Below, one piece after another: positions 60,025 to 64,000 of a stretch of 64,000 nt of DNA. The stretch lies in the NCBI GenBank assembly GCA_033063855.1, contig CP093831.1, positions 12,524,001-12,588,000 on the forward strand. The letters are read 5' to 3'. The notes beneath the pieces were generated by a model. That model ran no database searches and was not told the origin of the DNA. It saw nothing but the letters and a program-made list of their open reading frames with translations. Every line of letters starts with the position of its first letter. Within the stretch, counting starts at the first letter, position 1. A program made the position numbers and the translations under genes. This DNA comes from Smittia aterrima. Its lineage: Eukaryota; Arthropoda; Insecta; Diptera; Chironomidae.

Positions 60025-63000
60025 CTGCAAATTGAATAAATAAAATATTTGGATTAAAACATGAAACTCGTAAATTGTTTAAAATAAAAATTGCATCCAG
60101 CAGTCCCATATTCGGCATTAGAGTTTTAACTTGAATCACCATAAATTTTTCAATAAAGACCGGAGAGAAAGAGAGAGAGAGAAGAAGTAAACATTTTCGC
60201 CGGGTATGAGCTGAGTCGATGTCGAGAAAAAAAGAGAATTTATCCGACTACTTTATCCACCTACGCATCCCTCCGAATTAATAGGAAAACGAAAAAAAAT
60301 ATTGAGATGAAAAATAAGGTTGAAGGTGTGGGTGCCTCGCGGTTCTGGATTAATTTCATCAGCTGCCATCAAATATTGATCGTGTTCAGCTTCATTGAAA
60401 CTCCATTTAATTGGAACACGAAGCAATTACTTATTAGGTGTCAATACGCGATCATTTGCAAGCTAGCACATTTTACAAAGTATGGTTGCTTCTTTCAAAA
60501 CAACATTTGTGGAGCATGTGACGTAAAAGAGCAGTTTCGATCGTACGGGGGAAGATGACGACTAAAAATAGAAGGCAAGAGAAAAAGATTTTCAAATAGT
60601 TCCCCGTAGAATTTTCCACGAGACATTCAACCACCTGAAGGAGAAGAAGAATGAGTACAAGTTTTGTTGGAAACAACACATTTCATTCACAAGCTGAGTC
60701 ACATTTGTCAATTAACTGAGTGATTTTTTTGCCTTTCAACGAAGCTCTAATTGTTATCGTAAATTTTGTACCGAAAATTTGTTGATCGTTTGACATAACA
60801 ATTCAAACAAAACCTGCTTTGCATTCAAATCAATCATATAAGATCCGACTCGATGTCCTTGTCATGTCGTCGCCTGTTGCACTTCAGCGGAAAAATCGGT
60901 TTCATTGTAAAAGCGTTTGAATAAATAAACAGAAAGTATAACAAACATTTTCTCTTTTAGAGAAGTCGATGGGGGCTAATTGAATTGTTATTGAGACACG
61001 TTAAATCATCATTCGCTCATCGCTCACTTCCCATTGACTTCGACCTTTCATCTGTATGAACAAATTTGTGAAGAAATCTATCCTCTCTGAACTAGTTGGA
61101 GCGCAGCTTTGCGTAACATGAAATTAAATGATTAATTAACAATATAAATTGCATCCCATCTATTCGCGATTAATAATAAAAAGTGCAATCTCAGCACTTT
61201 CGTGAAATACATTCGTAAAATTTATTTCGACAGAGTTTCGTGCGAGGTTTGATGTACAATTTTAATGAAATACTTGAAATATTTATTTTATTCAAGGGTG
61301 CTGTTTAATTCTTTAGGAGATCATCGTAATCTGAATCTCGACAGATGACGAACGTAGGAATAGGGATTTTCACAGGTTATCAAAAGGCTTTACCAACAAT
61401 CAGTCAAAATTCACACGAAATTGGTTTTCCCCTAATTGCCAGTTTTTATTTACAATTCCTAACGAAGATTCGTTTACTAATTACACGCCGAATTTATCAT
61501 TTAACAAAGTTATGTCGTGCCGGTAAAACAGCCATTCACTTGCTTTCAAACAGCGGATCTTGTGTTTTTGCTTTCATTTGCGCAAACGTTTTTTTTTTAT
61601 CGCTTTATCATTATCACTGGGAAAACGGTTGGAATAGAAATAGCGCAAAAAAATAAAAGTTAACAACAATCAGAGTAGCAAGTGATAAGCTGTTGAAGTT
61701 TTCGTTTCTTGTTTTGCGATGTTTTTACGACGTTTTATGAAGTAACCTTCATAACCAACCGACCTTGATCACGGTCACCAAAGAAATTTATCGGAAGTTA
61801 ACATAACTGCACGATTGATAATCGCCAATGTCTTTGAACGACCGAGCAGCACGACATTTACATAATTACAGCATCAAGCTGATATGGATTGCCTCTGATC
61901 GCTTCCTCTTCCGCTATTTGAAACTCCAAAAAAACTTTTCAATAATAAAAAAAGTTTTCTTTTCGGACCCTGACAGATCAAAAGAAACAAAGAATTCAAA
62001 ACTCTTAAAAGATGGTTCAATATTTTTTCTGTTCGAGCTATTATTTAGCCGCTTCAAGGTCTAAACTCGAAATGCAAATGCGAGTTGGAAAATTTATTTT
62101 TGCTTTTAAATAATTTCGGAGAACATCAAACTCGACTTATCATTTATGATGAGAAAATATTTAAAGCTTTGAGAGCGACACATGAAATTCTTTATCACAT
62201 CACGTGTGTGTCGGTGTCACAATATTGTTTTCGTTTTATTTTCTCGCGATTGGTAACAGCAGACATGAAAAAGACTTCGTTGACAACAGGTTTGTATTCA
62301 GGATGAAAGAAGATTTCATCGTCGGACCGATCGTAAAAAGCTTATTGTGCTAAATATTACCTCAAGATCGGCCGACAGACCTGGATGTCTGTGTTTGTTG
62401 CTCTAACACCTTTGTTCATTCACTTGTTTACTTTGAGCTTCTCGCGGGTGTTTCGTATTTTATATGAAATCTTCGACTTTCCAAAAGTACAATCAATGAC
62501 ATCATATTACGTTTAATCGCCAATCATTGTGAAAAGTCAAACCAATGACGTACTCGACCTGCTCGATTTAAGCCAATTCATCACACTTTTCAGTTTTTTT
62601 CCTCGCCTCCGTCTAGAAGCTTTCTCGTTAACATTCGCATGCATAAATAATTTAATTAAATTAAATGTGTAAACGGGCTGCTTCTTCTACTTCGTTATGA
62701 AATCTAAAATGGATTTCTTTTTTTTTATTGTGGAGGTAAAAAATAAAAGTCAGAAGTTATGTTATCCGATGAAGCGTAGAATCGAATAAAAGCAAACACG
62801 GGTCTGCGAACTATTGCGCAATTCGACACGCTCGACTTAATGACGGGTGACTTAGCTAGTTTCTTTTCCGTTGATGTTTTTTGTTGTTTCTCTTTTTCGC
62901 TCTTTTTTTTCGTTATCGCTGATGGTTCAAGCAGAACTTTTGTTTTACGTTTTGGAAGAAAAAGAACTTGCTTCTCTAGTTTAAACAACTGAAAACTGAT

Positions 63001-64000
63001 GCGAGATGAGCGCCAGGCTCGTTAGAGATATCAACAGGTTATGCGTAGGAAAATTACTGGGAGATCACCAGAAGAGATTGTGCGTGAAACAAAAGTCATT
63101 AGTCTCAGAATGAAAATAAATTTTGTCGAAAGGAAATCTTATCGAAGCTTGAGTTGAAGCTTCGGGCTTCAATTTCACAACCGCATCGAAAAATGAGGAG
63201 AAGGATTAGCGACAACCTTGGAGACCTGAAGCGGGAAGAAGAGTTTTTGAGAAAAACAACTAGTCGGTGAATATTTAGAAATCAAATCCAATGACCGCAA
63301 GTGAAGGATCATCACACTCGACAGATTTTTCAATGCTCTGCGTTTTCACGAAGACGTGAGACTGTTCACGGATCATGCCTCGACAGATTCATCACATTTG
63401 AAAATATCTTGTGCACATTGAGATCTCTCGTCGCTGTTTAGTTTTTTTTTTCATTCAAGTTTCTCTCGTTTCTATTTCACAAATGCCGATCAGAAGAGTA
63501 AGTTTTTTGAAAAATCTAAATTTAGAAGCTGTAGCGGCATGAAGGCAGTAAATGGGCATAAAAATGTTAGATGCTGAACATTTCGGCTTATCGCGACGAG
63601 AGAAAATTCGTTTCGTGAAAATTCACATACACACACGAAAATTGATTGACGAGTCGTCTGACTGACGTCATTGTCATGCGACAATGATCGTTTGAGAGAA
63701 ATCTTTTTTAATTATTTTTAACTCCGGCACAATCGACAAAGTGTTGGCTTAAGAAGAAGAAATGAAAAAATTTTAGCGAGTAGTGAGAAATATTTTCTTA
63801 TTACTTTCGGTTTGGCGCTTATGGGTTATCATTTTGGCATGAGACGAAGATTTTTTTCGTCTACGCGAGAAAAAAGAAGACCCGATTTATTTCATGTGGT
63901 CACGATGATCGCCGCTTCATGTGACTTGTTTCAAGGGTTTGCAGAGAACGCTTTAAAAGAACGAGCGTTCTTGTAAGTTGATAAGGAATCGAGAAGTTTT
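60025..64000. other. Upstream of Trf4-1, probable long intron; no exon identified
   Basis: I looked on the minus strand for an exon ending in a GG|GT-type donor after a TPW-like segment and found none, so the Trf4-1 5' exons likely lie beyond 64000. The interval holds a GA-rich run near 60166-60190 and otherwise single-copy AT-rich DNA. A Lys-rich minus-strand ORF at 62988-62725 has no recognisable similarity. Confidence 0.45.

Noticed and set aside
62725..62988. Lys-rich minus-strand frame as a Trf4-1 5' exon
   Set aside because: No TPW-like segment, wrong expected end sequence and no convincing donor; composition alone is not evidence.
1..64000. CRISPR arrays, tRNA or rRNA genes, transposon open reading frames
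   Set aside because: None seen: no regularly spaced repeats, no convincing tRNA B-box with matching arms, and no reverse transcriptase or transposase motifs.

Overview
This window is nuclear DNA from an insect, most likely a fly and probably a lower (nematoceran) dipteran. Genes carry many 50-160 bp GT-AG introns, the non-coding DNA is AT-rich, and there is a ZAD-type C2H2 zinc-finger gene, a class typical of insects and especially expanded in flies. The Vsx, Trf4-1, Set2 and RpL22 proteins read closest to fly versions as I recall them. From memory, Set2, RpL22, Tango5/VMP1, mRpL14, Vsx1/Vsx2 and Trf4-1 are all X-linked in Drosophila, so this looks like a piece of Muller element A. The species cannot be named from the sequence alone.

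Layout. Positions 1-18,850 are gene-dense. In order: Set2 histone H3K36 methyltransferase (minus, 3' end outside the window); a ZAD zinc-finger gene of about 2,141 residues (plus) sharing a 133-bp promoter interval with Set2; a secreted MATH/TRAF-like protein (minus), tail-to-tail with the zinc-finger gene; RpL22 (minus) with a 5'-TOP-like leader exon and a long first intron; VMP1/Tango5 (plus) carrying an extra N-terminal SAP-like motif; AIMP2 (minus); mitochondrial ribosomal protein L14 (minus); and a small unrecognised ORF (plus) head-to-head with mRpL14. Positions 18,855-34,095 hold no gene I can support. Positions 34,096-56,252 are an eight-exon Vsx (Chx10-type) homeobox gene with introns of 4.1, 4.8 and 11.2 kb and a 12-nt microexon coding four residues of the DNA-recognition helix. 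Positions 58,463-60,024 hold the last four exons of Trf4-1 (minus), a non-canonical poly(A) polymerase; its 5' exons were not found before the window end.

The genes do not form a pathway. The left part is housekeeping (chromatin marking, translation, lipid scrambling and autophagy), and the right part is one developmental regulator inside a large non-coding domain. The most unusual items are a seven-copy array of a three-finger module inside the ZAD protein, the Vsx homeodomain microexon, the SAP-VMP1 arrangement, a coiled-coil plus MATH architecture on a secreted protein, and nested inverted repeats in the first intron of RpL22. All exon boundaries were read by eye from frame and splice consensus and have not been checked against transcripts.
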